Shown: positions 26,337 to 38,147 of the stretch, piece by piece
Numbering within the stretch: position 1 is the stretch's first letter
Layout of the letters: each line of letters opens with the position of its first letter
From: Calvatia gigantea
Taxonomy: Eukaryota > Basidiomycota > Agaricomycetes > Agaricales > Lycoperdaceae
Length of the DNA stretch: 64,000 bases
Direction of reading: 5' to 3'
NCBI GenBank assembly: GCA_025093985.1
Contig: JACAAK010000003.1
Location: 3,844,001-3,908,000, forward strand
Notes under the pieces: generated by a model
What the model saw: only the letters and a program-made list of their open reading frames with translations
What the model was told of the DNA's origin: nothing
The model's database searches: none
Made by a program: the position numbers and the translations under genes

Positions 26337-26904
26337 GCACGTTATAGAACAAGGGAGAAGGGGGTGGGATCATACAGTGCTGTGTTGTTGATGGGGACTG
26401 TTACCACAGCAAACTTATGATCGGACTACGGTATTACTTAGCCTAGCAGGAACTGAGTTGCCCGGTTGTGCCTTTGACTTTAGTGCACGGAACAAATAAT
26501 TGCGGAACAATGACAGAGTTGCCAAGGCGGAGAGATCGTGTATGTCCGCCAGAAAGAAGTGAGTAACACAACACCGCAGCCCTGAGGGAACACTGAGCGT
26601 TTAAATGTGTAAGCTGTGATGGTATGAAGCTGGGGACGCTAAGAAGATGTTGAAAGAGAATAAAGGAGTTTCGATGGAGACTGGCAGGAGGAAGTGGACA
26701 AGAGGTGTGAAACAATAACGGCAAGTGCCGCGGTTAGAACAAGGAGAGTGATGGGAGCTGTCCCCGCACATACGCTGATCCATATAACTACTCATACCCT
26801 CAATCCCTTAATACTCCAGGTCCCAGCGACTCCATCTTCCTCTCATTTCTTTTAACGAACGCGCTAGTCGCTCACACTCATTCTTATATTCTCTAATTTG
26901 CTGT
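26337..26904. promoter_or_regulatory. Shared divergent promoter region, Sec3 and homeodomain gene
   Basis: 568 bases between two start codons pointing away from each other. Short T/C-rich runs lie just before the homeodomain start, as is common in fungal promoters. No defined operator was recognised. Confidence 0.4.
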
Positions 26905-27826
26905 ATGCGCCTCATTATGACCCTCCCTTCCCGCCGAGGAGCCCTTCACATCCTCGCTCAAATTGCCATAGACGACACCGAACGAACAAAAGTTGCCAAC
27001 TCCTACGATATCCACACCCACCACACCGCTGCAGACATCAAAATCCAGCGTCTCTGCAATGAAGACTCCCCCATTGTCATGCATAACGTCTCTAACATCC
27101 ACCTAGACTCAAAACCCGCGTGTCCCACGGACCAGAATACTTCTCCCAAGCGCTCGGTCTCACCACTAGACAACTCAGCCCCAGCAGAGGAGTCCATATC
27201 TTCTACATCCACCTCTTCATCATCGTCTTCCTCGTCCTCTGGTCCACATGGTCGAACGACCAGGTCCAGTAACAAGAAAAAGCCTCGTAGCAGCACCAAC
27301 CAGCCAGGCATTGCACTGGGCAGGAAGGCTGAGCTGCATCAGAAAAGGAAGCACTTGATCGAAAGAGCAAAAAAAATCAACTCCCTCGATAATTCCCCAG
27401 CGAACGACAGACAGCTGCACGTCCTTAGAATGGTCTATGAAGAAATCACCATGTACCCGAGTGAACCCTGGATAGCTATCCTTGCTATTATCATCCATAG
27501 GTGTGTCTCCAGCTCATTAATTATGGCCCCTTACTTAGCAGCAATATGAACCCCGCTTCATCTCGCCTAGATCATTCAAACAGGTCAAAAATTGGTTTTC
27601 AAACGAGCGGCAAAAACGCGGCACGGGCGAAGAGGCCACCGTTATGTCTTCTGCTGGGGACAAGTACCGGGTCAGACCCATATCTTTCACAGCCTGTCAA
27701 GACTGGTCCGATGAATGGTTCGAGGAGGTGGTCATGATTCACCATTATAGAGTTTTATGCAATTCACGATGGCAAGCTGGAAGGGCTCTCTCGGACACAA
27801 GTTCCAATTACGACGGACGTTCATGA
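26905..27826 (+). CDS. Divergent homeodomain protein
   Basis: Two exons (26905-27500, 27571-27826) give 283 aa; ATG 26917 (MTLPSRR) is an alternative start. The intron cuts the third helix: the second exon begins SFKQVKNWFSNERQKRG, and W-F-x-N-x-R is the recognition-helix signature of homeodomains. The helices before it read about KHLIERAKKI, LHVLRMVYEEITMYPS and PWIAILAIIIHR, giving an ~60-70-residue domain. A Ser-rich stretch and basic KKKPRSS (possible nuclear localisation signal) precede it. The protein ends in a Trp-rich acidic tail (CQDWSDEWFEEVV). A mating-type HD protein is possible but unsupported: no partner HD gene is adjacent. Likely a nuclear transcription factor; target unknown. 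Confidence 0.75.
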
Positions 27827-28088
27827 CGCTCGCTACGTTCCTTATTCTTATTGTTCCTATCATTATAATCACTAAAAGCCATATTGACTGGCCTTAATTA
27901 TTATCTTAGCGACGCACTCTATTTAATCTTTACATACCATTTAACTCACACCATTCTGTCTAATACATACCACTGTCATTCGTTTCCACCATCTTTGCTT
28001 GTCTTTGATCCGAACTCTCGAAATTTTTCTTGTGCAGGACTGTGTAGTACCTATTTATATTACCCACAACTAAATACCAACCGCCCCT

Positions 28089-29734
28089 CTATATGTCTAC
28101 AGCATTTTCAAGTCGTTCATAATGGTCTTTTCTCTTTCTTCTTCGCAATCGTGTTAGTAATGAGCTGAGAAATCCTTCAGCCTTCGCACGTTCAACTTCC
28201 CCATTTCGCAACATACGATACTTCTGTCCTCTCCACACGACTTCGTCTCCCAAAATGGCCATGCACCATATTGGGAACGCCAACAGCTCTCTAACAGCCC
28301 ACGCTCCCAGGAACTGCCACAACCGAGACAGGGGCAACGGGTGTCCAGCCAGTGATTCATAAACATCCAGATCAACAAAAATCCAAAAAGGATAATGGAT
28401 CAAAAGTACGAGCCAAATCGGTATCCCGAACAGCTGATGGAAGCTCCAACTGGCGACAAGTGAGAGGACAACGCATTCCGTGAACGGTTCCAGAAGCGTG
28501 GCAGCCAAAACCATATGCTTGCGTACACGTATCCATCGAACTCGTCGCCAAATATAATCAGAAAGTGTCATATTTCCAATGGCATTTCTTGCGACGTCGC
28601 AGGAAAGGTCATGTCGGACGTCAAGCTCATACCAGAGTGAGCTGGCAATCATATTATCTTCTGCAAGGAACCGCCCAAAAACTTTCAGGCCCCGATCACG
28701 ATCGGTATCGGAGGAACCCGGCGCTGGCGTGGCTGTGGCGGTCGTTGTGGGCGGGTCGGAGGTCGTTAGCCCATGGGGTTTTAATGACGCATTGAGCTTC
28801 TCGACATCCGAACGCCTGTATAAGTTTGATTTTCCAACGACGCAGGATTCGAGTGCGACTGTGTTGATAGCGATGTACATCTTGGCATGGTTCGTGTTAA
28901 GGAATGCTTCCTCGACACGAGAGCCCAGCTGCGGTTCGTTGACAAATGCCAGAGGAACATGATGTACAAGTGCTATTCGTTTCTTAGATTTAGACGGTGG
29001 GGGGTTGATGAGGATGTCGACGGAACGTGCGAGGGTGCCGGGATCCACCATTACGTTCGAATCAAGAACCCAGAGTATGTCGTGCGCAGCTTTCCGATAC
29101 GACCGAACGAGGTTGTTTACTTTTGGGTTGACACCCACGACCTCTTCGCCTGAGATATCAGACATGAGCATGAGCAAAGATGGAGGTCGCTATGGACAAG
29201 ACCTCACCAACTATAATTTCTGCCTTGACATGGGGATACTTCGCGATCAGCTCCCTAACAACACCCAGGGCCTGATCATTCTCGTCCGCGACCGAAAATA
29301 TAACTTCATAGTTGGGATAGTCTTGTGTAAATGTGGACTCCAAGTTCTCATAAAGGTTCGTGTCGAGACCTTTCAAAGGTCGTAGGATAGATACTCCAGG
29401 TACCGTACTGGGCGGTGCGCTTGCGAGAGGGGAACGTGGGCGCAATCGGTATCGACGCCTCCTGTGCACGTGAAAGCGATGTAGATGGTGTTTTCAGATT
29501 AGTTCGATGATGCTCCCGGGTCAGCTTGCCGGCCTCTGGGTATGGTTCGACTTACCCCGCAAAGCAACCTAAAAGACCAATAATCCATAACCCCCCGTAC
29601 CATATCACTCCAACAACACATAGCACGAGAGAAGGGGTTATAGGCGAGACATTGTCGTCCAGCATTAGTGGTATAGAGGACACTGAAGGCGAACCAAGGT
29701 TACAAATTACAGAGAGCGTCCGAGTTCGCGTCAT
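28089..29734 (-). CDS. Ceramide glucosyltransferase (GT21)
   Basis: Transfers glucose from UDP-glucose to ceramide to make glucosylceramide at Golgi/ER membranes. An N-terminal membrane segment (SLVLCVVGVIWYGGLWIIGLLGC) lies in exon 1, whose start is ATG 29734 or the internal ATG 29665. The intron 29462-29555 joins it in frame to RRRYRLRP. Catalytic signatures: VSILRPLKG; SVADEND (first Asp); DSNVMVDPG (second Asp); LAEDNMIASSLW (third Asp); RRVRW, the (Q/R)XXRW motif. The C-terminal half has hydrophobic segments (IPIWLVLLIHYPFWIFVDLD). Stop at 28089, convergent with the homeodomain gene. Glucosylceramides matter for fungal hyphal growth and for plant defensin sensitivity. No break seen. Confidence 0.94.
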
Positions 29735-29835
29735 GTGCTCATGACACTTGCTTCTCCGGCATCAGACCCTGAGACGAGAACTCACTTCTTCCCACGATAT
29801 ACCCATACCACATTGAAAAGCTTCTTCGAAGGCAT

Positions 29836-29962
29836 GGTCCCTTAGCTTAGTGGTAAAGCGTGTGACATCTACAGAAAGGTGGCGGGCAATGGCTGTCAAT
29901 GCGGTTGTTTCCCGTTCCTTTCCTGATGCCGCGAGATAACCGTTCGATTCGGTTAGGGGTCA
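29836..29962 (+). ncRNA. tRNA-like Pol III transcription unit, identity unclear
   Basis: The left end folds as a tRNA acceptor strand (GGTCCCT), U8-A9 and a D arm (GCTT-AGTGGTA-AAGC), which is also a good A box. The right end has a T arm (AACCG-TTCGATT-CGGTT, B-box-like), then AGGGGTC pairing with the left acceptor strand with two G-U pairs, then discriminator A. A T5 run follows at 29982-29986. The parts between do not make an anticodon arm with U33, and the unit is 127 nt instead of ~72-85. It could be a tRNA with an unusual intron, a tRNA pseudogene with an insertion, or a tRNA-derived ncRNA. No anticodon is assigned. Confidence 0.45.
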
Positions 29963-29981
29963 TCCCTATATGATGAAGTGT

Positions 29982-29986
29982 TTTTG
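29982..29986 (+). terminator. T5 run, possible Pol III terminator
   Basis: Five Ts 20 bases after the tRNA-like 3' end, fitting Pol III termination on the plus strand. Confidence 0.4.
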
Positions 29987-30538
29987 TCATGCCCAAATCT
30001 TCCTTCCTTCGGTGACTTTACTTCTTGTCTGGTATGGGTGATATCTTAGAGAAACTGTCAGGACAAGCTACCAAAAGCTATAACCTTTCTGAAGGGACCT
30101 AAAGATAATGGCAGTTGCCCGCCTGGCGCCCAGTGTGCGCAAGGAACACCATCCAAAAAACAAACGTCTAAAGAAATAGGAGGTAAAGTGTTCTCCAAAT
30201 GAATTCTAGTCTTCCGCCAAAATGACGTGAGTTGATGACATTTTTCGGTCGCAGATGTTCTCTCCCCGAAGGTGAATGTGTAGTCCGTGTCATGATAACG
30301 GTATCAGATGACCTTCATTGGCTCTTTGAAGACATACAGTCAGCAACTTGGTATTCTCGCAGATCATCGCATCGAGTCCGACGGAGCGCCAAGGCCCTCG
30401 TTCAGTAATCGTTACTCCACGGATGCTCTCCACCCGTCAATGACAATATAAGGAACGTCCTCCGAACAGGTATAAGTTCACGGACTTCCGGAGACAGAAA
30501 TAGCACCGCCCCACTTCTGCACTCCCCTACTCATAACC

Positions 30539-31804
30539 ATGTCTACTGTTGCTACTCATACCGCTATTGCTACAATTGCCAAAGGTGCTGTCAGCACCAT
30601 ACAAGTGCCAACAGCAGAACCTAGCAGCGAGGAGGTTTTGCTTAAGGTCGATTATGCCGCGATGATACCGCCTGACGTGTTTATCGTGGATAGAGGTTTC
30701 ATAATTGGTGACTCGTATCCCTTCACACTGGGCTTCACGGTTGCCGGTACTGTTGCAAAAATTGGTAGTAACGTCGAGGATCTGAAACCTGGTGATCGGG
30801 TATGTTGGGTCGTGTTTAAGCAAATATTGCTCGGCGGCGCTGATGTGGATGGTCTTTTAGGTTGCAGCGTTTGCGCTAGGTTTCCAGCCTCCACAGAGAG
30901 CCGTACAACAATACTCCATCCAACCCAGGAGCACATGTGCAAAGGTGCGGGCTCCATTTGTGCCCGTTTCACTGGAGGCTGACAGTTTGTTGAAGCTACC
31001 GGATAATCTTCCTCTGGAAGCCGCAGCAACCATTCCGGACAATTTTGTCTGTGCATTCTTTACGTTGTTCGATCAATTGTCGCTCCCCATGCCTACAAGC
31101 TTTCCTGCCTCTACCGATCCACCTCTCTCCGACACTCCAATCCTCATTTATGGTGCGGGCTCAACTGCTGGTCAATACATGATTCGCCTTTTGCACCTTG
31201 CCCGATACACAAGAATTTTCGCGACAGCCTCTTCCAAGCACCACGACTACCTTCGCAATCTTGGCGCTACAGACCTCTTCGACTACAACAGCCCAACTCT
31301 CGTGGACGATATTAACAAGGCTGCGGGAGGATCTGAGAAGATCTCTCTCGCGGTTGATTGTATTTCCGCTGAGAAAACTATGGGTGTTCTCGCCAAAGTA
31401 CTGAGCCCGACGGGAAGTGTCGGCTTGCTGATGCCCGTCAAAGAGGGAAGTACGCTGAATAATTCACTGGAGGACAAGATGATTTTGGACTTGCCGTTGC
31501 CGGAAAACCTGAATCCGTTCCAGAAGGGGACGAATGTTATTGGAGTGAGGACATTTTTCTATCAACAGGTATGCGGCGGCCATCTTCTGCAAAAGTATCC
31601 TAACATTTCAAACCCTAGGACGAAGGGCTGAAGGAGAAACTGTTGCCGGTTATACTACCAGACTTGCTTCAAAAGGGTTTGATACAGCCCACGCGCTTCC
31701 ATCTCATGGATCAGGGCAGTCTTCAGGAGAGAGTTGAGCAAGCGTTGGACCTGTTTAGGCACAACAAAGTTAGCGGAGAGAAACTCATCATTAAAATAAA
31801 CTGA
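30539..31804 (+). CDS. MDR-superfamily (zinc-type ADH-like) oxidoreductase / trans-enoyl reductase-like
   Basis: Three exons (30539-30799, 30861-31568, 31619-31804) give 384 aa in frame. A GroES-like N-terminus (EEVLLKVDYAAMIPPDV, PFTLGFTVAGTVAKIG, GDR) is followed by a Rossmann NAD(P)-binding half. The nucleotide loop is ILIYGAGSTAGQYMIRLL, then ATASSKHHDYLRNLGATDLF, where the Ser/Lys after the second strand suggests NADPH. The zinc-binding Cys/His of true alcohol dehydrogenases are not in place (DYAAMIPPD lacks the catalytic Cys). Quinone-oxidoreductase or stand-alone trans-enoyl reductase types fit best. Such enzymes in fungi sometimes serve polyketide clusters, but no synthase is nearby. 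Substrate unknown. Confidence 0.88.
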
Positions 31805-32103
31805 GAGCACGGCACTGTCATGTACTTGTATATCGTCAGTATGTAGATCAATCAGACAATTGAATTAAAAAAAGCTGTTGGTTCGGAGACGAGCAGACTT
31901 GTGATCGTTGATCAAACAAGCGCCCATACACGCACCTGACGTCATCCACTGGATCACGTGTAAATATTCGGATCTTGAGGAAAGCGCCCCATGGATGGTC
32001 GGTTAGGTCGCCTCCTATCCTGGTTCCTTCCGGGACAAATCTTTGAACACCCAGATATCGCTCATAACCACGCTGGACAGAGACCCATCGCAGTAGCTTG
32101 GCG

Positions 32104-35100
32104 ATGATACCAACCAAACGCTCTATATCAGCTGCCCGACGTTTACCGAGTGCACTTAACCGTGTATCTGTAACTGCGAATGGACGGAGTGTGCCAGCGC
32201 GGCTCATAACGACCTCAGTCAAAGGCGTGGCACCTATGAAACCTGGAGTTTCTGCAATGAAGGGTCGAGGTGCGGATGCACAGGTTGCAGTCTGCCCGAA
32301 TAGGGGTCTCGCACAAAGAGGCTTCGCTTCGGAAGCTCACGGTGAGCTTTCTGGCTCCAATTTTACTTTCTATTTTCTGACTATCTTGCATTTAATAGGC
32401 CTTACTACTACAAGTAAACCTCATTTTGACAAAATTCTTATTGCAAACCGGTGAGCGATTGCGCCGTACCTTCCATCACACTGTTGACCTGATATTTATA
32501 GTGGAGAGATCGCATGTCGGGTTATACGAACTGCCAGGAAGTTGGGAATAAGAACAGTCGCTGTATACAGCGAAGTTGATAAGGATTCCTTACATGTCAA
32601 ACTGGTGGGTATTCCACCTGTCCAATGGGTATCCAGGATCTCATGAATTGTTCAGGCGGACGAGGCGTATTGTATCGGTCCTGCCCCTTCTGCGGAGAGT
32701 TACGTAGGTGCACATGTTTCGCCTAGGTAGACCTCAAACTCACAGGTTGGTTATAGTTGCGAATGGACAAAATCATTGAAGTCTGCCATCGCAGTGGGGC
32801 GCAGGTACGACTTTGTCTGGACACTTCACACAATACTCATTCGCATATGTCCAGGCCGTTCATCCGGGGTATGAGTTGTTTTCACAATGTCTGACACACC
32901 CTCCTGATTGACTTTAGATATGGCTTTCTGAGTGAGAATGCTATATTCGCCGAGAAACTCGCTTCAGGGGGAATCACTTTTATTGGTCCCCCGGCGAGTG
33001 CAATCGTTAGCATGGGTTCCAAGAGCGAATCCAAGAACATTATGATTGGTGCGTAACCCAAGGTTACTGATATCTTTACAGTGCTCCATACTAATTTATC
33101 CTTAGCTGCTGGGGTTCCTTGTGTTCCTGGGTATCACGGAGAGAACCAGGATCCATCGTTCCTCTATGAAAAGGCTCAGGAAATTGGTGAGCCCCTCTCT
33201 TACCCTGTCATGAATTGCAACTAAAGACATCCAGGGTTCCCTGTTCTCATAAAGGCTATTCATGGTGGTGGCGGTAAGGGCATGCGAACCGTGACGACGC
33301 CAACGCGGGAGGCATTTGACGAAGCTCTCTCTTCTGCAAAACGAGAGTCGCTAAAGGCATTCGGAAACGACACCGTGCTAATTGAGAAGTTCGTTGAACG
33401 TCCAAGACATGTAGAGGTGCAAGTGTTCGCAGATACCATGGGAGGTGTTGTCAGTTTATGGGAACGGGACTGTTCGGTGCAGAGGAGGAATCAGAAGATT
33501 ATAGAAGAGGCATGACATCGTGCTGAAATGTTTAATTGTGGATGCTAATTGGATTATTTAGGCACCTGCGCCCGGTCTCACACCGGAACTTCGCGCAGAT
33601 CTTAGTGCCAAAGCCGTTGCGGCAGCCAAAGCTGTCAACTATGTTGGAGCCGGTACAGTCGAGTTTATCTTCGACAATGATACCCAGAAATTCTACTTTA
33701 TGGAGATGTACGCCCACATTATTTTCTGCCATCCGCGCCCTCAGATTGACATACACCAATTCCGATAGGAACACCCGCTTGCAAGTTGAACATCCAGTCA
33801 CTGAGATGGTCACTGGACTTGACCTAGTCGAGTGGCAGCTAGAAGTTGCCGCAGGTAACCCCCTTCGACTCGAGCAGGCTGAAATTCCACTGGTTGGACA
33901 TGCTTTCGAGGCTCGCATATATGCCGAGAACCCGCGGAACAACTTCCTCCCCGATTCTGGATCTCTTCTATATCTATCTACGCCAGAGCCAACAACCATA
34001 TTTGCAACACCGTTTCCACCCGTTCAGACCACAGCATCTGCACCACCACTTTCCACACTCGCCCCTTCGGCCGGTGTGTCAGATATCGCGCCTTCATTGA
34101 GGATTGAGCAAGGTTTCACACAAGGAGCACAAATTGGTGTGTTCTATGATCCGATGATTGCCAAAGTTGTCGTTCATGGCAAGGATCGTACGGAGGCGCT
34201 GAGAATCCTCAGGAAGGCGCTGGACGAGTACCATGTCGTTGGTGTTTCTACCAACGTCGAGTTTTTGAGGACCCTCAGTGGGAATGAGGCGTTCATCGCT
34301 GAGGAAGTTGAGACTGGGTTTATCAATGTGAGTTCACTCTTAAACGCTTTCAGGACTGTCTCTTGATAGGAATGGCTAGAAACATTTCGACGACTTATTC
34401 CAGGTTATTCCAGAACCTGAACCTTCGCTTTTGGCCCAAGCAGCTCTCTATGTTGCCATCCGCGACCAATCCTCGCCATCCACATCTTCACCGGATTCAC
34501 CTTGGAAATCCCTTTCTTTCCGACGTTTCGGCGGGGACGTCCATGAGCGCTTGATCACCTTCCAGACTGAAACTTCAGCAGACCCGATGACTGTTCTTAT
34601 CTCTCCTACCCCAGGAAACTCCGGTCATTACGATCTCACAGTGACAGCGTCAAGCGGGAGTACAACAGTATACAAATCCGTTCCCGCTCATCTCAGCTCT
34701 CCGACAAGTATAAACGCCACGATTGACTCCGTACTCACAAAAACGACAGTCGTTCCTCAACAACCGCCCCCGGGTGTCCCAGCGTCCCATTCGCCCAACA
34801 CAACTGAACGTTTGCATGTATTCTCCAAAGGCAAGAAGACAACCCTTGTGCTACCCTCGCCCAACTGGCTTCTCTCGCTAGCTGGTGATGTGCTCGGCGC
34901 TGCCAAAGGGGGCCTCCGTGCACCTATGCCTAGTTTGGTGGTTGAAGTCAAAGTCAAAGTCGGGGATATCGTTGAGAAGGATCAGGCGGTCGTTGTGTTA
35001 GAGAGTATGAAGACTGAGACGGTACTGAGGGCTGGCGGGAAGGGTGTTGTTAAGGCTATTGGGTGTAAGAATGGAGAGATGGTCGAGGAAGGGCGTGAAC

Positions 35101-35132
35101 TTGTTGATATTCAGCTTGAGGAATCTACGTAG
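32104..35132 (+). CDS. Methylcrotonoyl-CoA carboxylase alpha (biotin-containing) subunit
   Basis: Mitochondrial enzyme of leucine breakdown; the alpha subunit carboxylates its own biotin using ATP and bicarbonate. ATG 32104 begins an Arg/Ser-rich, acid-free leader typical of mitochondrial targeting. Biotin carboxylase signatures are spread over several exons: [48 protein letters not shown] (ATP-grasp loop), [29 protein letters not shown]-type linker follows. The biotinyl domain is at the end, with ESMKTE (near 35005) as the biotin-lysine motif, ESMK in place of the common AMKM. The beta (carboxyltransferase) subunit is not in this window. Acetyl- or propionyl-CoA carboxylase is less likely given domain content, but MCC is assigned partly by family knowledge. 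Confidence 0.9.
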
Positions 35133-35694
35133 TGAAGTCATGTCTAATGCATGATATAATCGACACAATTAGATTTATTTCGGATATTTTATGCATCAGC
35201 GTGTGTGCCTCTAGAATACCTTGACGCGACTCTCGTCAACACCCACCGACATGCTTGCTGGTTTCCCCAACGCCAACTTAGCCCATTGGCGCACTAAGAA
35301 ATGTCCCGCATCCTTATCGAGATTCCGACGGCTGAAATCTCATCGATTCATCTCCAAGCTAGGAGATCCAGTAACGTATTAGGGCCACGGGGACATGCTA
35401 TACATTTGCCCATATCTTCGCTCCGGACTGCCAGATCAGTCTGACCACTGAGCTCATTTTCAGCGGTTTGACTTCAGAGGAAGTCTCAAGATACCGACCA
35501 CCGCAAGTTCGACCTTCATACGCAGATATGTCTAATGCACAGGATGGGTAGATAGGTAACGTACAATGAATTTTCTCTCTAAAAATCTGCATCAGCACCG
35601 GGATTGTGCGCGCAAGCTTGAGAGCGAAAAACATAGACGTCGTAATGCTCCTCACTACCAAGTGCGTTGTTAATCGACCGTCGCAGGGACTTAC
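35133..35694. other. Convergent 3' intergenic region
   Basis: 562 bases between the 3' ends of the carboxylase and the minus-strand 152-aa gene. It should hold both 3' UTRs. A minus ORF at 35398-35661 has no domain and no good splice link to its neighbour. Confidence 0.45.
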
Positions 35695-36313
35695 TCATTC
35701 CGCATTCCTCGAGTCAAGCGCCGCCAATTGATCTACCAAGTCACTCATAACATTCCGTTCCTTTTCCTGTTCTCCTTGACTTTGGGTGTGCGTAGATACG
35801 TTATTGCTCTCATTTCCACGAGTTGAAGAAGCTGGGCGTGTGGGGACAAGCAAAGACCCTAAGCCCGGAGCAATCTTGTGCAGAGCATCACGTTTCCGCT
35901 GTTCGATTTCTTCAACTCTGGAGCGGAGATATGCTTCTCTACGGGCTACGTGAGCTGCAATCGTGGTACGCCTGGAGGATTCAAGGGTGATGATGTGCGG
36001 TTCTAGAGTGAATGGGTAGACGAACTGCGAAATGTTCATATGGTTTTAAGAAGTTAGAGCTGGTAAGGATGCAGGGAACACACTCACGTATGGTATCACC
36101 GAGTCTGGCAGAGGATGGATGTCTTGTGGCAGTTCCACCTTCGGGTCGATTAATTAGGAGGACACACTAGCCTAGCGGGTGCTCATACCTGTCTGGGTAC
36201 ACGGAGACTTGGTGATTTGATGAGTGGAATATTGGCTACAGCAGCATATTGTGCTAAAGGATCATGAGTATAATGGTGTGATAAATCATGGAAAGCCCAC
36301 ATTTATCTGGCAT
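35695..36313 (-). CDS. Conserved-looking 152-aa orphan protein
   Basis: Four exons (36301-36313, 36189-36253, 36088-36138, 35695-36024) give 152 aa. Exon 1 is only 13 nt (ATG plus three and a third codons), yet all three junctions are in frame with standard GT/AG borders. The protein starts MPDKSQYAAVANIPLIKSP and continues VELPQDIHPLPDSVIPY. It then has a basic, coiled-coil-prone segment (RREAYLRSRVEEIEQRKRD) and an acidic Gln/Ser-rich tail. I do not recognise the family. The divergent partner is Bud32, with 175 bases between start codons. Confidence 0.65.
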
Positions 36314-36488
36314 TTCTTGTAATGGTGGGTAATCTCGATGGCGTTGAGGCTCAGATCTTCGAGGTAGTCGACCAGGGGTTAATGGCCTTATAATTAGGAA
36401 CAAACGTGCACCAACACACCGCGAATCGCCAAGCTCCTCAGTGTTTGGTTTCCTTCAACCCCCCTGTGTCTCTACTAGCCACAAATCC

Positions 36489-37558
<1,070 letters not shown>

Positions 37559-38147
37559 TTAGACTCGTAAACCCTGCCGTGGGTGCGATTATTGCGATTG
37601 TGATCGTCATGCGGATACCGTCACTGTCCTTGGTAGCTATAATCTTCGTATCGTATTTGATAAGTGACATCTCGAATACTGAGACAAAGCTTCCGACTGT
37701 ACGTCAGTGATCCACCACATGACTCCGAAGAACCGGGGGACCTGCTATTACATCGGTCCCCTGATGTAAACGAGGATGTGCCAGCCTCTTGGAAATTAAA
37801 GAATGTCCCGGGCGAGCTCAAATGCGATGTCCGACTCTGATCCCCGCATCAAGCTTTAAAACTTTACCCATTACCCGTGCCAACACCACCTGCGGTACGC
37901 CCTGTATGTAGGGTTAAACGCTATCGAATGAGTCCCCCACGTCATTCAAGTCTTCGAACCTGCACGCTGCCAACTGTTGAATAAACTCAAGATGTACACC
38001 CGCGATGCACGTCGTATTTCGAAGCATCCACCGGGCTTTTGGGGGACTCCTGGTCTTGTATATAACCTCCCCCTCAACTCATAGCTCGAAGCAACTTCAG
38101 GTTTCAAACGCCCCCCCGGTGCCTTCGTTGAGGTTTTTACATCGGCA
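37559..38147. promoter_or_regulatory. Spacer with TATA box upstream of the lectin relic
   Basis: 589 bases. A TATATAA string at 38059-38065, 83 bases before ATG 38148, marks a likely promoter. A C7 run lies between them near 38110. The left part holds the Bud32 3' UTR. Confidence 0.5.

Larger units (their letters stand above)
29735..30538. other. Divergent intergenic region with a tRNA-like unit
   Basis: 804 bases between the divergent ceramide glucosyltransferase and MDR oxidoreductase genes. A tRNA-like Pol III unit sits at 29836-29986. A TATA-like AATATAAGG lies near 30445, about 95 bases before the oxidoreductase ATG. Confidence 0.5.

Noticed and set aside
29836..29962. Naming a tRNA isotype (Cys, Arg or suppressor were considered)
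   Set aside because: No anticodon arm with U33 can be folded, so any isotype would be a guess.
31848..32222. Minus ORF of 124 aa at the carboxylase 5' end
   Set aside because: Antisense to the mitochondrial leader and 5' flank of the carboxylase, no family features.
30539..35132. Secondary-metabolite cluster around the enoyl-reductase-like gene
   Set aside because: No synthase, P450 or tailoring genes nearby; neighbours are housekeeping genes.
35398..35661. Minus ORF of 87 aa next to the 152-aa orphan
   Set aside because: The orphan's stop precedes the possible donor, so it cannot be a downstream exon; no domain.
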